Shown here: positions 54,108-63,591 of the stretch, piece by piece | Position numbering within the stretch: the first letter of the stretch is position 1 | Layout: every line of letters starts with the position of its first letter | Origin: Pedobacter zeaxanthinifaciens | Lineage (GTDB): Bacteria > Bacteroidota > Bacteroidia > Sphingobacteriales > Sphingobacteriaceae | DNA length: 64,000 nucleotides | Assembly (NCBI RefSeq): GCF_003313335.1 | Contig: NZ_QMHP01000007.1 | Span: 124,001 to 188,000 of the forward strand | Direction: 5' to 3' | Translations under genes and position numbers: made by a program | Notes under the pieces: model-generated | The model's input: the letters and a program-made list of their open reading frames with translations, nothing else | What the model was told of the DNA's origin: nothing | Database searches by the model: none

Positions 54108-56588
54108 TTACAAAAACACCGCATTGACCATTAGCTTTTTACCTGCTTCCCAAAAATTTCTAAAGATTACGCCGGTAGATAGGTAATACACCTGGCCCTT
54201 CCCTATTTCTTGTTGGGCATACAAAGTTCCTTCAGAAATTTTGCGTTTCACTTTTTCACCTACAACGCCTGCAACATAGCTATCAGGTTTTAGATAGCCA
54301 ACGTTGTAGCCATTTTCTAAAGGTTCGTAAATGCTCCCATCTGTTTTTAAGGTGTAATAAAATTTTCCTAAGCCAAAAGTTAATGGATGAGATTGATCTA
54401 AATAAACCTTATAAATTGCTCCTGGAATTGAATTGCTGAAATCATCGTGGTCCCGTGCGGCGTAAGGGTTTGAATTTTTAGCGTCGTTATTTTTTGGCTC
54501 CTCTTTGCGTTTAATTTGGAATGGCTTTTTGCCCACAAATGAACTGATGGCATCCTCCATTAAAATCAATTTACCGCCAGCGCTTACCCAAGTAGCCAGC
54601 TGTTCAGCCAATTTATCCGAATAATAACCATCCGGTACAATTAAGGTATTAATTTTATTGATATCCAAATTGGCCGCAGCACCTACGTTGATAGTGGTAA
54701 GCTGCATTAGCAAATCTTGTTCAAAAAAGTGCCACACTTCTCCTAAGGATTGCGAGGAAACTTCGTTCCCAGCTAACACCGCAACTTTAGGTTCGGCCAA
54801 TAAACGATAAACGTTAGATCCAAAATCCTTACCTTTTTCAACAAAACCGCTATTTAAAGTTCTTACATCAACATTCAAATCTTTAAACAATTTTTCCATT
54901 TCTACTTGGAAATGGGGATTTTTCCTTTCATTTTCGGCTCTATAAACCAGTAAGGTCCCTGCCCTATATCCTACGCCTCCAATGGTAAAGGACTGTTCCG
55001 CTACTCGCACTTTAATATCCCTTCGTTGCAAGGCCAGCAGCGCTTTTGCGTCTTCCATCCCATCCCATGATAATACCCAAGCGTAAGGTTTGGAAGCAGT
55101 TGAAACCGATTTTTGTGGCGCTTCAATAAAAGGATAGGCGCCGGTTAAGCTTTCTTTCACACCATAGGCCTTTAAACCGTAAGCATATGGCAAGGCCCAA
55201 GCGGTGATATCGTAAGTATTAGAATCAGACACGGCGGTTTGTGGCTCGAAAAGAATGTTTGCGATAACCCCATGCTTTTGAGCCAAATTGATTACCATAT
55301 CATTACGTTCCAATTTAAAAGCCTCATTTTTCAGCGTTTCGTAATTATAACCATTCAAAGTTCTATCACTTTTATCCGCACCAAAGGTGAAACTAATGTT
55401 GTTTTTGGTAAGTAAATCGGCTAGGCTTCTTAGTCTAGATAGGCTTTGCGCTTTTACCACATAACTTTTGTAGGTAGTTGTTGGCTGTAAGCTTTTTTCA
55501 AAATATTTCCTAAACTCGTTTAACAATTGCTCGGTATTGCCCGATGTTGCTTCTAAAGTAGCCATGGATGTGGCAAAGTGATGTGAAATGCGGTCTTTCA
55601 GTGTAAGCGTATCTCCACTGGCAGTCACCACGGCCAAGCCAGCCCTAATGCCCCCCTGCTCATAAGTCATCCCAATTGCACCATTGTACATCGGATAGGT
55701 GTCTCCATAAGATGGGTAAAGCAAATCGAACCTCTCTTTGGTAAAATACTGCCATCCATTTTCATCAAAATACTTTGCATTATTTTTACCTACAATTACC
55801 TGAAACTCTTTTTGCCATGCCGTAACAGCTTGGTGCACTGGCTCAGCTGCCGGCGCAAAATAGTATGGCTCGTTATAGCCTTGCTCATGAAAATCAACAT
55901 GTACCTGCGGTAACCATTGGTGATATTGTTTGATACGTTGGGCGGTTTCAATTTGCGTTTGCCAAGCCCAATCGCGGTTTAAGTCAAAATAGTAATGGTT
56001 ATACCTGCCGCCCGGCCAAGGTTCGTAGTGTTCTCTTGCCGCTGGATCGGGGTTTGGCGCAGTACCCACCACACTGTTGTAATAGTTTACGTATCTTTCT
56101 CTTCCATCCGGATTTAAACAAGGATCAATAATTACTACCGTATTCTTTAACCAAGTTTTCACTTTTTCATCCTTTGATTCAACCAAGGTGTAAAGCACTT
56201 TCATTGCCGTTTCGGTTGAATTTGCTTCGTTACCGTGTACATTATAGCTCAACCACAAAATAGCGGGCTGGTTGCTCAGTTTTATCGTTCTATCATTATT
56301 GGATAGGGCAATGTTATTTTGCCTGATTTTCTCCAAGCGCTCCATATTGGCCGGGTCAGATACCATAGCTAACAATAACTCACGCCCTTCGTAGGTTTTG
56401 CCATAAGTTTGCAGCTTTACCCTCGAGGCAGCTTTAGCGGCAACATCTTTAAAATAATCAACTACTTTTTGATGTTGGGTAAAGTGTGTTCCCAATTCGT
56501 AGCCTAAAAAACTATCAGGAGATTGAACTTGGGCATGAAGGGTGGCACAAATAAGCACACACCAAATTGAAAGTAGTATTCTTTTCAT
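54108..56588 (-). CDS. M14 family zinc carboxypeptidase, secreted
   Basis: 826 residues with signal peptide (ending TLHAQ). The M14 domain fills the first about 370 residues: His118 and Glu121 (VHGNEANS), the NPDGRERY and DLNRDW segments for substrate carboxylate binding, His230 or His234 in VHVDFHEQ, and catalytic Glu310 in MTYEQGG. A long C-terminal half contains a class I glutamine-amidotransferase-like fold (VPDGYYSDKLAEQLATWVSAGGKLILMED), as in large M14 proteins of Bacteroidota. It likely digests peptides in the periplasm. Confidence 0.9.
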   Translation of the reverse strand: MKRILLSIWCVLICATLHAQVQSPDSFLGYELGTHFTQHQKVVDYFKDVAAKAASRVKLQTYGKTYEGRELLLAMVSDPANMERLEKIRQNNIALSNNDRTIKLSNQPAILWLSYNVHGNEANSTETAMKVLYTLVESKDEKVKTWLKNTVVIIDPCLNPDGRERYVNYYNSVVGTAPNPDPAAREHYEPWPGGRYNHYYFDLNRDWAWQTQIETAQRIKQYHQWLPQVHVDFHEQGYNEPYYFAPAAEPVHQAVTAWQKEFQVIVGKNNAKYFDENGWQYFTKERFDLLYPSYGDTYPMYNGAIGMTYEQGGIRAGLAVVTASGDTLTLKDRISHHFATSMATLEATSGNTEQLLNEFRKYFEKSLQPTTTYKSYVVKAQSLSRLRSLADLLTKNNISFTFGADKSDRTLNGYNYETLKNEAFKLERNDMVINLAQKHGVIANILFEPQTAVSDSNTYDITAWALPYAYGLKAYGVKESLTGAYPFIEAPQKSVSTASKPYAWVLSWDGMEDAKALLALQRRDIKVRVAEQSFTIGGVGYRAGTLLVYRAENERKNPHFQVEMEKLFKDLNVDVRTLNSGFVEKGKDFGSNVYRLLAEPKVAVLAGNEVSSQSLGEVWHFFEQDLLMQLTTINVGAAANLDINKINTLIVPDGYYSDKLAEQLATWVSAGGKLILMEDAISSFVGKKPFQIKRKEEPKNNDAKNSNPYAARDHDDFSNSIPGAIYKVYLDQSHPLTFGLGKFYYTLKTDGSIYEPLENGYNVGYLKPDSYVAGVVGEKVKRKISEGTLYAQQEIGKGQVYYLSTGVIFRNFWEAGKKLMVNAVFL

Positions 56589-56680
56589 GATTTGAAATGT
56601 TTACTCAATTATACTAAAAGAATATTTGATTTCATGGAAGCATTCGTAATTTTACACCGTACACTTTTTGAATTTAAACT

Positions 56681-57982
56681 ATGGCTAACATCGAGCAGCT
56701 TTATCAGCATTACTTAAAACACCCCGTAATTTGTACCGATACCCGCTCTATTACTCAAGGCTGTTTATTCTTCGCTTTAAAGGGCGATAAATTTGATGCT
56801 AATGAATTTGCTGCTAAAGCCATTGACGCAGGAGCTTCCTTTGCCATTATCGATAACCCGAAATTTAAACAAGGTGAACAGTTTATTTTAGTAGACGATG
56901 TGTTGAGCACCTTGCAGGAACTGGCAAGGCATCATCGCCAACAGCTACATATTCCAGTAATTGGCTTAACAGGCAGTAATGGAAAAACCACTACAAAAGA
57001 ATTGATTAGAGCTGTACTTGCCGAAAATTTCGAAGTATTTGCGACCAAGGGAAACCTGAACAACCATATTGGTGTGCCGCTTTCTATTTTAAGCATTACT
57101 TCCGCCGTTGAAATTGCAGTAATTGAGATGGGCGCTAATCACCAAAAAGAAATAGCATTTTTATGTGGCATTTCGCAACCTACCCACGGACTAATTAGCA
57201 ATGTGGGGATGGCACATTTGGAAGGTTTTGGCGGTTTTGAGGGCGTTAAAAAAGGCAAAGCAGAACTTTATGGCTATTTAAGCCAAAGCAATGGTTATGC
57301 TTTTGTAAATGCCGCAAATCATGATTTAATGGAAATGATTACCAAGGCAGCTGTTAAAAATGTGGTGCCTTATAATACGGAGGAAACTGGGGCGGTAAAA
57401 GGTTTACTGAAGCATAGCGATCCATTAATTGAATTTGATTGGAGCTATAATGGCCAAACCTACCAAGCAAAAGCAAACTTAACCGGAACTTATAATTTCG
57501 AGAATATATTGGCGGCTATTGCCATTGGCTGCTTTTTTAAACTCAACCCGGCGCAAATTAATACGGGCTTAGCAAATTACTTCCCAACTAATAACCGTTC
57601 CCAGTTGACAAAAACTGATAAAAATACGGTGATCTGCGATTTCTACAATGCCAACCCTAGCAGTATGGCAGCGGCGATAGTGAATTTGAACAGCCTAACA
57701 TCAAACCATAAAGTGGCTATTTTGGGAGATATGTTTGAGCTTGGCGACGAATCTGCAAAGCAACATCAACATATTGTAGAGTTAGCTGCCAAAAATAATA
57801 TAGAAACCCTGATTTTTGTGGGGCAGCATTTTTATACCGTGGAAGAAAAATTTAGTGCCAATTTTTTTGCTACACCTGCCGAAGCCGCCGATTTTATCAA
57901 AACACAGCAATGGGAAAACTCGCTAATCTTGTTAAAAGGTAGCCGCGGTATGGCTTTAGAGCAGCTACTGCCTTTGTTATAA
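56681..57982 (+). CDS. murF: UDP-N-acetylmuramoyl-tripeptide--D-alanyl-D-alanine ligase
   Basis: 433 residues. An N-terminal domain recognising the UDP-tripeptide (VICTDTRSITQGCLFFALKG), ATP loop GLTGSNGKTTTKE (95-107), a central IEMGANHQKEI and GLISNVGMAHLEGFGG, and a C-terminal Rossmann-like domain with ILGDMFELGDES and LLKGSRGMALEQLL. It adds D-Ala-D-Ala in peptidoglycan precursor synthesis. It is isolated from other mur genes here. Confidence 0.95.
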   Translation: MANIEQLYQHYLKHPVICTDTRSITQGCLFFALKGDKFDANEFAAKAIDAGASFAIIDNPKFKQGEQFILVDDVLSTLQELARHHRQQLHIPVIGLTGSNGKTTTKELIRAVLAENFEVFATKGNLNNHIGVPLSILSITSAVEIAVIEMGANHQKEIAFLCGISQPTHGLISNVGMAHLEGFGGFEGVKKGKAELYGYLSQSNGYAFVNAANHDLMEMITKAAVKNVVPYNTEETGAVKGLLKHSDPLIEFDWSYNGQTYQAKANLTGTYNFENILAAIAIGCFFKLNPAQINTGLANYFPTNNRSQLTKTDKNTVICDFYNANPSSMAAAIVNLNSLTSNHKVAILGDMFELGDESAKQHQHIVELAAKNNIETLIFVGQHFYTVEEKFSANFFATPAEAADFIKTQQWENSLILLKGSRGMALEQLLPLL

Positions 57983-58061
57983 GTATTGAAGAATTAAATA
58001 GTTGTGCCGATGGCGAAGTGCAACCACTTAGCGGGTTAGTCAAAGTCGCTCAACCTTTAAC

Positions 58062-59252
58062 CTAATTTGTTCCCATATTTTGCAAGGCCTGTCTCAAGTC
58101 TTTCTTCACGTCTTCCGGTGTGGTTGTGCTAGCTAGCATTGCGTTAGCCATTTCTTTAAACTTATCCGTTTGTTTGGTTTTAATGAAGATGATTGCCTTT
58201 ACAAAGTCTTTCAGATAGGCTAGGTTACCGTCCTTAGCCGGAACAGGAATCGCATTAAATTTCTCCAGATAAGCATCTAATTTACCTGCTTCAAATAAAG
58301 TTGGGCCAAATCCCATCATTGCATTACAAACTTGCTGATAACCAACCTTGGTTGGATTGTTCAAAATTTCATCAAATGCAGCCAATGCTGGTTCCATTTC
58401 CTTATTTTCTAAATAGTATTGGGTTTTAAAATAATTGAACACAAAGAAAGAGCGCTGAGGGATATATTTATCTAACACGGTCTTAATGGCATCAAAATCC
58501 ATTTCTTGCGTTACCTGCACCTCTTCTGATAGGGCAAATTGTATCGTTAAACTTACCAACCGCTCTTCAAAGTCATCTTCACTATATTTTCCTTCTTTTA
58601 CTATCTTGTTTTTGCTGGAAGAGAAGTAGCTCAAATCCTTTTCCTTAGGTAGTGCAAAGGCATAATTCATTACTAAATCTATCAAATCTGAATTTCCTAA
58701 AAGATCAGGCTTTGAGGCCAGAAAATCCTTACTGATATAGCCAAAATCTTCGTCCTGCAACTCGGCTGCTTGCTTAGCAAACTGCAAAAACTGCGCATCA
58801 CTTAGCTTTTGTGCATTTTTTTTAAGTGTGTAGTATTGTGTTTCTGGATTTTTTGCGGCCTTGGCTAACTTCAAAAAATCATTAGCAGCTAAAAACCCAA
58901 TACCTTTGTGCAACATTACGCCATCACTATTCATAAATATAAGGTTAGGATAGGCAGATACGTAGTAACGATCAGACAACATTGCTCCTTCGCCTTTCTC
59001 CATATCGTATTTTACGTTAATGAAATTGGCATTAAAATAATCAGCAACGGCTTGATTGCTATAAGTTTCGGCATCCATTTGCTTGCAAGGGCCACACCAA
59101 GTGGCAAAAGCATCTAGGAAAATCATTTTATTTTCCTTTTTGGCTTGTGCCAATACATCAGTCCAAACAGGATTTTCCAGAAATTTAATTTCGGCGGCAT
59201 TAACACCTAAGGCAAGCACTACCAAACACAGGGTAAATAATGTCTTTTTCAT
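58062..59252 (-). CDS. Exported thioredoxin-fold protein
   Basis: 396 residues from ATG 59252 (MKKTLFTLCL); the in-frame TTG at 59261 is rejected. Signal peptide ending GVNAAEI, then a thioredoxin domain with active site FATWCGPCKQM (Cys53 and Cys56) and a cis-Pro YVSAYPNLIFM. The C-terminal about 250 residues are helical with unknown role. It is likely a periplasmic disulfide reductase; the partner is unknown. Confidence 0.88.
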   Translation of the reverse strand: MKKTLFTLCLVVLALGVNAAEIKFLENPVWTDVLAQAKKENKMIFLDAFATWCGPCKQMDAETYSNQAVADYFNANFINVKYDMEKGEGAMLSDRYYVSAYPNLIFMNSDGVMLHKGIGFLAANDFLKLAKAAKNPETQYYTLKKNAQKLSDAQFLQFAKQAAELQDEDFGYISKDFLASKPDLLGNSDLIDLVMNYAFALPKEKDLSYFSSSKNKIVKEGKYSEDDFEERLVSLTIQFALSEEVQVTQEMDFDAIKTVLDKYIPQRSFFVFNYFKTQYYLENKEMEPALAAFDEILNNPTKVGYQQVCNAMMGFGPTLFEAGKLDAYLEKFNAIPVPAKDGNLAYLKDFVKAIIFIKTKQTDKFKEMANAMLASTTTPEDVKKDLRQALQNMGTN

Positions 59253-59327
59253 ATACAACAACTACTAAATGATCGGTTTTGAATGATCAAATTACCGAAC
59301 CATCATAACAGCTCACAATTTAACAAT

Positions 59328-59610
59328 TTAACCACAAAGTACGCAAAGGATTATTTCAGCTCAACAATTAAAACTATACAAACACTATGCGGTTGAACCA
59401 CAAAGCACACAAAGGTTTAGTTCAATTTGATAGTTGAAATGATTAGCCCATTACAACCACCACGTAATTTTAACCACAAAGACACAAAGTGCACAAAGGT
59501 TTAGTCCAACTCAACAGTTGAAACGATTAGCCCATTACAACCACCACGTAATTTTAACCACAAAAGCACAAAGTGCACAAAGGTTTAGTTCAATTCAACA
59601 GTTAGCACAA
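59328..59610. repeat. Degenerate tandem array of AACCACAAAG units
   Basis: Units of TTAACCACAAAGNNCACAAA GGTTTAGTTCAACTCAACAG occur about four times. Two copies carry GATTAGCCCATTACAACCACC at 59441 and 59525, 84 bp apart. No gene lies between the thioredoxin-like gene and gldH. This fills the intergenic stretch. Confidence 0.8.
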
Positions 59611-59628
59611 AACCTGTCAAACAAAACA

Positions 59629-60156
59629 CTACTTAACTTCGATACCGATATCGCTAACGCCTAAAAGTGGGTTGTCTCTCATATTCTGCTCCACCTCAAT
59701 GCTATATTTGCCAGTATCGGTAAACAAATGGTTTTTTAACAGAGGGAACGAGTAGGTGTATAAATCTCCGGAACCTTTTCCTAGCCACTGACCATCAGCT
59801 TTTGCCAATTTAAACTGGTAACGCACTTTTTTATTCCCTTTTGGTTGTTTAAAATTAACCAAAACATAAAGGTTAGCATAGCGATAATCATTACTGATGC
59901 GCAACTTGAAATTTGCCTGATAAGGTCTTGAAATATCTTTGATTTCAAAGTCAGCCTTGGTAGGATTAGCGTAAAGCCATTGATTATTTTCAATATTTTG
60001 ATTGGTATCAATAACCGCATTGAAATTGCAGGCCGAAAAAACACATAAACAACACAAGCATAGCAATTGAAACAGCTCTTTGCCCGCAAAGGGAAAAGAC
60101 ACCTTTCTAACACCTATTAAACTTTGTGCTACTGTATTTCTAACTAGTTTATTCAT
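59629..60156 (-). CDS. gldH: Gliding motility lipoprotein GldH
   Basis: 175 residues from ATG 60156 (MNKLVRNTVAQ). The lipoprotein signal ends CVFSACNFNAV. The body contains QWLYANPTKADFEIKD, YANLYVLVNFKQP and GQWLGKGSGDLYTYSFPLLKN, typical of GldH, a part of the Bacteroidota gliding/type IX secretion set; it may also survive in non-gliding species. The ATG lies in ATGAATAA, overlapping the ricT stop by 8 bp, so translation is probably coupled. Confidence 0.9.
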   Translation of the reverse strand: MNKLVRNTVAQSLIGVRKVSFPFAGKELFQLLCLCCLCVFSACNFNAVIDTNQNIENNQWLYANPTKADFEIKDISRPYQANFKLRISNDYRYANLYVLVNFKQPKGNKKVRYQFKLAKADGQWLGKGSGDLYTYSFPLLKNHLFTDTGKYSIEVEQNMRDNPLLGVSDIGIEVK

Positions 60157-61588
60157 TAGGCTTTGGTCCTTGTTCTTTATTTTTGCCTTCCCTATTTCTG
60201 TTCCTATTTTTATTTCTGTTCCTATTATTACGGCGTTGTTCTGGATTTGTACCCTCAGCCTGTGGTTTTGCTGAAGCCTCATTTGGCTTAGCCTCTACAG
60301 GTTTTTGCTGTGGCCTTTGGTTTTGCTGAGGTCTATTTTCTTGCCGCTGCTGTTGATTTCTTTGTGGCTGCTCTTGCGCAGGTTTATCTTGTGGTTTTTG
60401 GGATTTGTTTTGGCTTTGCCCCTTCGGATTTCCCTGACCTTTATTTTTGTCGTTGCGGTTGCGGTTGCGGTTATTTTTACCACGGTTTTTCTCGTCCAAA
60501 CGCGTTAAGCTGTCCTGTCCAACTACATTTTCGTAGTCGTGTACTTTCTCCACTACGGTAGTGGTTTTTAGCTCAATGGCCTCGTCTTTAAGGTTAGTTG
60601 GTTTTTCGCCACGCTTATTCATGGCCATTATTTCCTTTACCCTATCCACTTTCAACGGAATCCAATCCTCCTGATTAGCGTAACTGAACCACATCAATTT
60701 TTTAAAGATGTCTGTTTTTTGATGACGGGCGATGCCAGCTTCAGTTTGCAGCACATCAATACGATCTGGGATATCCTTTAAGGCATCCAAATAGGTATCC
60801 AGCTCATAATTTAAGCAACACTTTAATTTACCGCACTGCCCTGCTAACTTTAAGGTATTTAGCGAAAGATTTTGATAACGTGCCGCAGCGGTAGAAACCG
60901 TTTTAAAGTTAGTTAACCAAGTGGAGCAGCACAACTCGCGACCGCAAGAACCAATACCGCCCAAACGGCCCGCTTCCTGGCGCATGCCTATCTGACGCAT
61001 TTCAATACGGATACGGAAAGCTTCGGCCATTTTTTTAATCAGCTCCCTAAAATCAACTCTGCCTTCCGCAGTGTAAAAAAATGTCGCTTTGGTCCTATCA
61101 CCTTGGTAATCAACATCGCTGATTTTCATAGAAAGTTTCAAATCCAGCGCCAAAGTTCGGGCTTTGTGCATGGTTTCCCATTCCAAACCTTTGGCTTGTT
61201 TCCACTTTTCTACATCAGCTTCTGTAGCTTTACGATAAACTTTACGAGTTACCTGATCAACGTGGGTTTTACGGCGTTTCAGCTGCGTACGCACCAACTC
61301 GCCAGTTAGCGAAACGTGGCCAATATCATAGCCACCTGTGGCACCTTCAACGGCAACCAACTCGCCAATTTCCAGATAAATATCATCGTGATTTACAAAA
61401 AACTCTTTACGTGAGCCTTTAAATTTAACTTCGATGATTTGAAAAGGTTTATAATTAGATGGCATATCTAAATTAGACAGCCAGTCGTGTACTTCCATTT
61501 TTTGGCAGCCTCCAGTAAGGCACGAGCCATTACTTTTGCAGCCAGCAGGGGCACAACCGCCTCCTGTTGAGCAACTTCCACATCCCAT
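60149..61588 (-). CDS. ricT: PSP1/RicT family protein with low-complexity tail
   Basis: 479 residues. The Cys-rich start (Cys3, 6, 12, 17, 23, 28) could hold an iron-sulfur cluster. The PSP1 domain spans about 40-270 with GSCGRELCCSTWLTNF and GQCGKLKCCLNYELDTY. RicT/YaaT affects RNA processing and phosphorelay in Bacillus. The last about 110 residues are an Asn/Arg/Lys/Gln/Pro-rich disordered tail (RNRNRNDKNKGQGNPKG) that may bind RNA. It sits between holB and gldH, an order I recall as conserved in Bacteroidota. Confidence 0.9.
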   Translation of the reverse strand: MGCGSCSTGGGCAPAGCKSNGSCLTGGCQKMEVHDWLSNLDMPSNYKPFQIIEVKFKGSRKEFFVNHDDIYLEIGELVAVEGATGGYDIGHVSLTGELVRTQLKRRKTHVDQVTRKVYRKATEADVEKWKQAKGLEWETMHKARTLALDLKLSMKISDVDYQGDRTKATFFYTAEGRVDFRELIKKMAEAFRIRIEMRQIGMRQEAGRLGGIGSCGRELCCSTWLTNFKTVSTAAARYQNLSLNTLKLAGQCGKLKCCLNYELDTYLDALKDIPDRIDVLQTEAGIARHQKTDIFKKLMWFSYANQEDWIPLKVDRVKEIMAMNKRGEKPTNLKDEAIELKTTTVVEKVHDYENVVGQDSLTRLDEKNRGKNNRNRNRNDKNKGQGNPKGQSQNKSQKPQDKPAQEQPQRNQQQRQENRPQQNQRPQQKPVEAKPNEASAKPQAEGTNPEQRRNNRNRNKNRNRNREGKNKEQGPKPNE

Positions 61589-61590
61589 AG

Positions 61591-62736
61591 TTATGTATAT
61601 ATATATTGAGTCCCTTTCGGGAGCGTTTTAAACTTCATAATTTTTACCAGTTGTAAAGATACATCTAAAAACAGAATTTTCGGATTTGCATTACGCTCAA
61701 TGTGATAATGCGCTTTCTCCAACTCGTTAATCAAAGCCTCAACCATAGGCATGCTCAGCACCCCCGAAAGCTTTTTTGCCACTTCAAAATGTTGTGGAGG
61801 CAGTTTTACCAACATATCGGCACCACTTAAAATTAAGCCGCACTCCCTCAAAAAATTAATTCCGTATTTAATAAAGTTCTTCTGATTTTCGCGGCCCCAG
61901 CTTGCGGCGGTTTCTGTAAATGCCATCATATCAGGCACTCTATTTCCGTACGCCATCCGCAGCCACTCGGCAAAATAGCTAGCATTATTGTTCACTTCGT
62001 CGCTTAGCAGGGCATTAGCTTCTATCAAATTGCCATCGGCCAAAAAACTATACTCTGCAGCCTGACTTTCAGATAAATTAGCTTTATCCATCAGGTAATT
62101 TTGCACTACGTCATCTGGTAGTTTAGGAATTTTAACCAGTTGCGTACGCGATAAGATGGTAGATAAAATTTGTTCCTGATTTTGCGCTACCAAAATAAAC
62201 AAGGTGTTGGCGGGCGGTTCCTCAATAATTTTAAGCAGGGCATTCCCTTCTTTATCGAGGTACTCTGGCAGCCACATAATTAGCACCTTGGTTTGCGCTT
62301 CAAATGCTTTGTAGCTTAATTTTTTGATGATATCATGCGCCTCAGCAATATTGATGTTTGGCTGCTTATTACCCGCATCCAAGTTGGCACGCCAAATATC
62401 CAGATCAAAATAGATGCTTTTTTGGATCATCCCACGCCACTCTTCCAAATAGTTTTTGGATACATCATCCTTGCCATTAGCGAAAAACGGATACGAAAAA
62501 TGTAAATCAGGGTGGATAAGGCGTTCGTACTTGCGACAAGAGGTACACTCGCCACAGCTGTCGTTTGCAGTTGGTTGCTCGCAATTGATGTATTGGGCAT
62601 AGGCAATAGCCAAGGGCAAAGCTCCGCTACCCTGTGGCGAAAGGAACAATTGCGCATGACTTACCCTATTTTCGGCAACGGTTTGTAAAAGATGTTGCTT
62701 TACACTTTCCTGTCCAATAATCTCTTTAAACTGCAT
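61591..62736 (-). CDS. holB: DNA polymerase III subunit delta'
   Basis: 381 residues. IIGQESVKQHLLQTV and SHAQLFLSPQGSGALPLA: the Walker A loop lacks GK[ST], as is normal for delta'. Zinc cysteines 52, 61, 64 and 67 (CEQPTANDSCGECTSC). Further KVLIMWLPEYLDKEGNALLKIIEEPPANTLFILVAQN and LSTILSRTQLV, the SRC-like motif. It is the clamp-loader stator. Two bases separate it from ricT. Confidence 0.93.
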   Translation of the reverse strand: MQFKEIIGQESVKQHLLQTVAENRVSHAQLFLSPQGSGALPLAIAYAQYINCEQPTANDSCGECTSCRKYERLIHPDLHFSYPFFANGKDDVSKNYLEEWRGMIQKSIYFDLDIWRANLDAGNKQPNINIAEAHDIIKKLSYKAFEAQTKVLIMWLPEYLDKEGNALLKIIEEPPANTLFILVAQNQEQILSTILSRTQLVKIPKLPDDVVQNYLMDKANLSESQAAEYSFLADGNLIEANALLSDEVNNNASYFAEWLRMAYGNRVPDMMAFTETAASWGRENQKNFIKYGINFLRECGLILSGADMLVKLPPQHFEVAKKLSGVLSMPMVEALINELEKAHYHIERNANPKILFLDVSLQLVKIMKFKTLPKGTQYIYT

Positions 62737-62819
62737 TGGTGCAAAATAAGAAATTTTTATTTAGCGGCTAAGGCGATGTGATAATTCGCTGATTTGGATG
62801 AAGATTAATGTGCTGCCAA

Positions 62820-63530
62820 CTACGCCCTTTTTATCGCTCTAATGCACATAAAAGCGGGAAAAGCTTGAAGTTCTTTATAATGCTTCGGATCCAGTTTTTT
62901 GAATTCTTCGGTAGGCTTGGGTTCAACTAATTGATCAATAAAAAATCCATTGGAGGTTAAAGGAGTAATGCATTCACTCAATGATCTTCTAAAGCTATTC
63001 ACTTCGATAGCGCTGCCGAAACCTTTCCACGTACAGCTCACCGGCTCAACTTCGAAGTATTTTTTAGATTTAAAGAACTCGTATTCGTAAAACGGATGTT
63101 CGATGGATATCACTAGAGCCCCATCAGTTCTTAGTACCCGATGAAACTCTTTCATGGTTGAAGTCCAATCTTCCACATAATGCAGCGCTAAAGCACAAAG
63201 TACTACATCGCAGGAAGCATCTGCTATTCTTGTAAGTTGCTCAGCTACATCATGCACAAAAAACTCGCCTTTACCCTGATTCCTTTTCTTAGCTAATTCC
63301 ACCATTTTGGGGCTAATGTCAAATCCGATAACATTAGCTCCTTTAGCCAGTAAAATCTCCGCATACTTTCCAGGACCGCAAGCGGCATCCAAAACCGTTT
63401 TTCCATTCACTTCAGGCAGTAACTGTAACGTGTTTGGCCTATCGTAATAAGCATTGTGTGGTTTATGGTCAATCAGTTCGTCGTACTTGACTGCCATTTG
63501 TTCGTAAGCAGCAATGATTTTCTCTTTCAT
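62820..63530 (-). CDS. Class I SAM-dependent methyltransferase
   Basis: 236 residues from ATG 63530 (MKEKIIAAYEQMA); an upstream GTG at 63605 would overlap the next gene and is rejected. Motif I is VLDAACGPGKYAEIL, followed by VIGFDISPKMVELAKKR and VVLCALALHYVEDWTSTMKEFHRVLRTDGALVISIEHP, as in UbiE/BioC-like small-molecule methyltransferases. The substrate is unknown. Confidence 0.88.
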   Translation of the reverse strand: MKEKIIAAYEQMAVKYDELIDHKPHNAYYDRPNTLQLLPEVNGKTVLDAACGPGKYAEILLAKGANVIGFDISPKMVELAKKRNQGKGEFFVHDVAEQLTRIADASCDVVLCALALHYVEDWTSTMKEFHRVLRTDGALVISIEHPFYEYEFFKSKKYFEVEPVSCTWKGFGSAIEVNSFRRSLSECITPLTSNGFFIDQLVEPKPTEEFKKLDPKHYKELQAFPAFMCIRAIKRA

Positions 63531-63548
63531 TTTGTTTATAAGAAAAGG

Positions 63549-63582
63549 CTTACGAAGCTTTTGAAAACTTCGTAAGTTTTTT
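63549..63582. terminator. Hairpin between methyltransferase and right-edge gene
   Basis: CTTACGAAG and CTTCGTAAG form a 9-bp stem. Six or more T follow on the plus strand; on the minus strand the tail is weaker. Confidence 0.6.
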
Positions 63583-63591
63583 AAATTCACA

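Noticed and set aside
59328..59610. AACCACAAAG array as a CRISPR
   Set aside because: Spacers are themselves repeated and unequal, and the repeat is degenerate.
60157..60282. Longer GldH starting at 60282
   Set aside because: The extra 42 residues are an antiparallel-frame reading of the Arg/Asn-rich RicT tail; the lipoprotein signal starts at ATG 60156.
60295..60561. Several open frames on both strands opposite the ricT tail
   Set aside because: They are shadows of the low-complexity Asn/Arg/Gln codons and carry no protein-like features.
61690..62736. HolB Walker A loss as gene decay
   Set aside because: Delta' subunits normally lack a functional P-loop, so PQGSGALP is expected.
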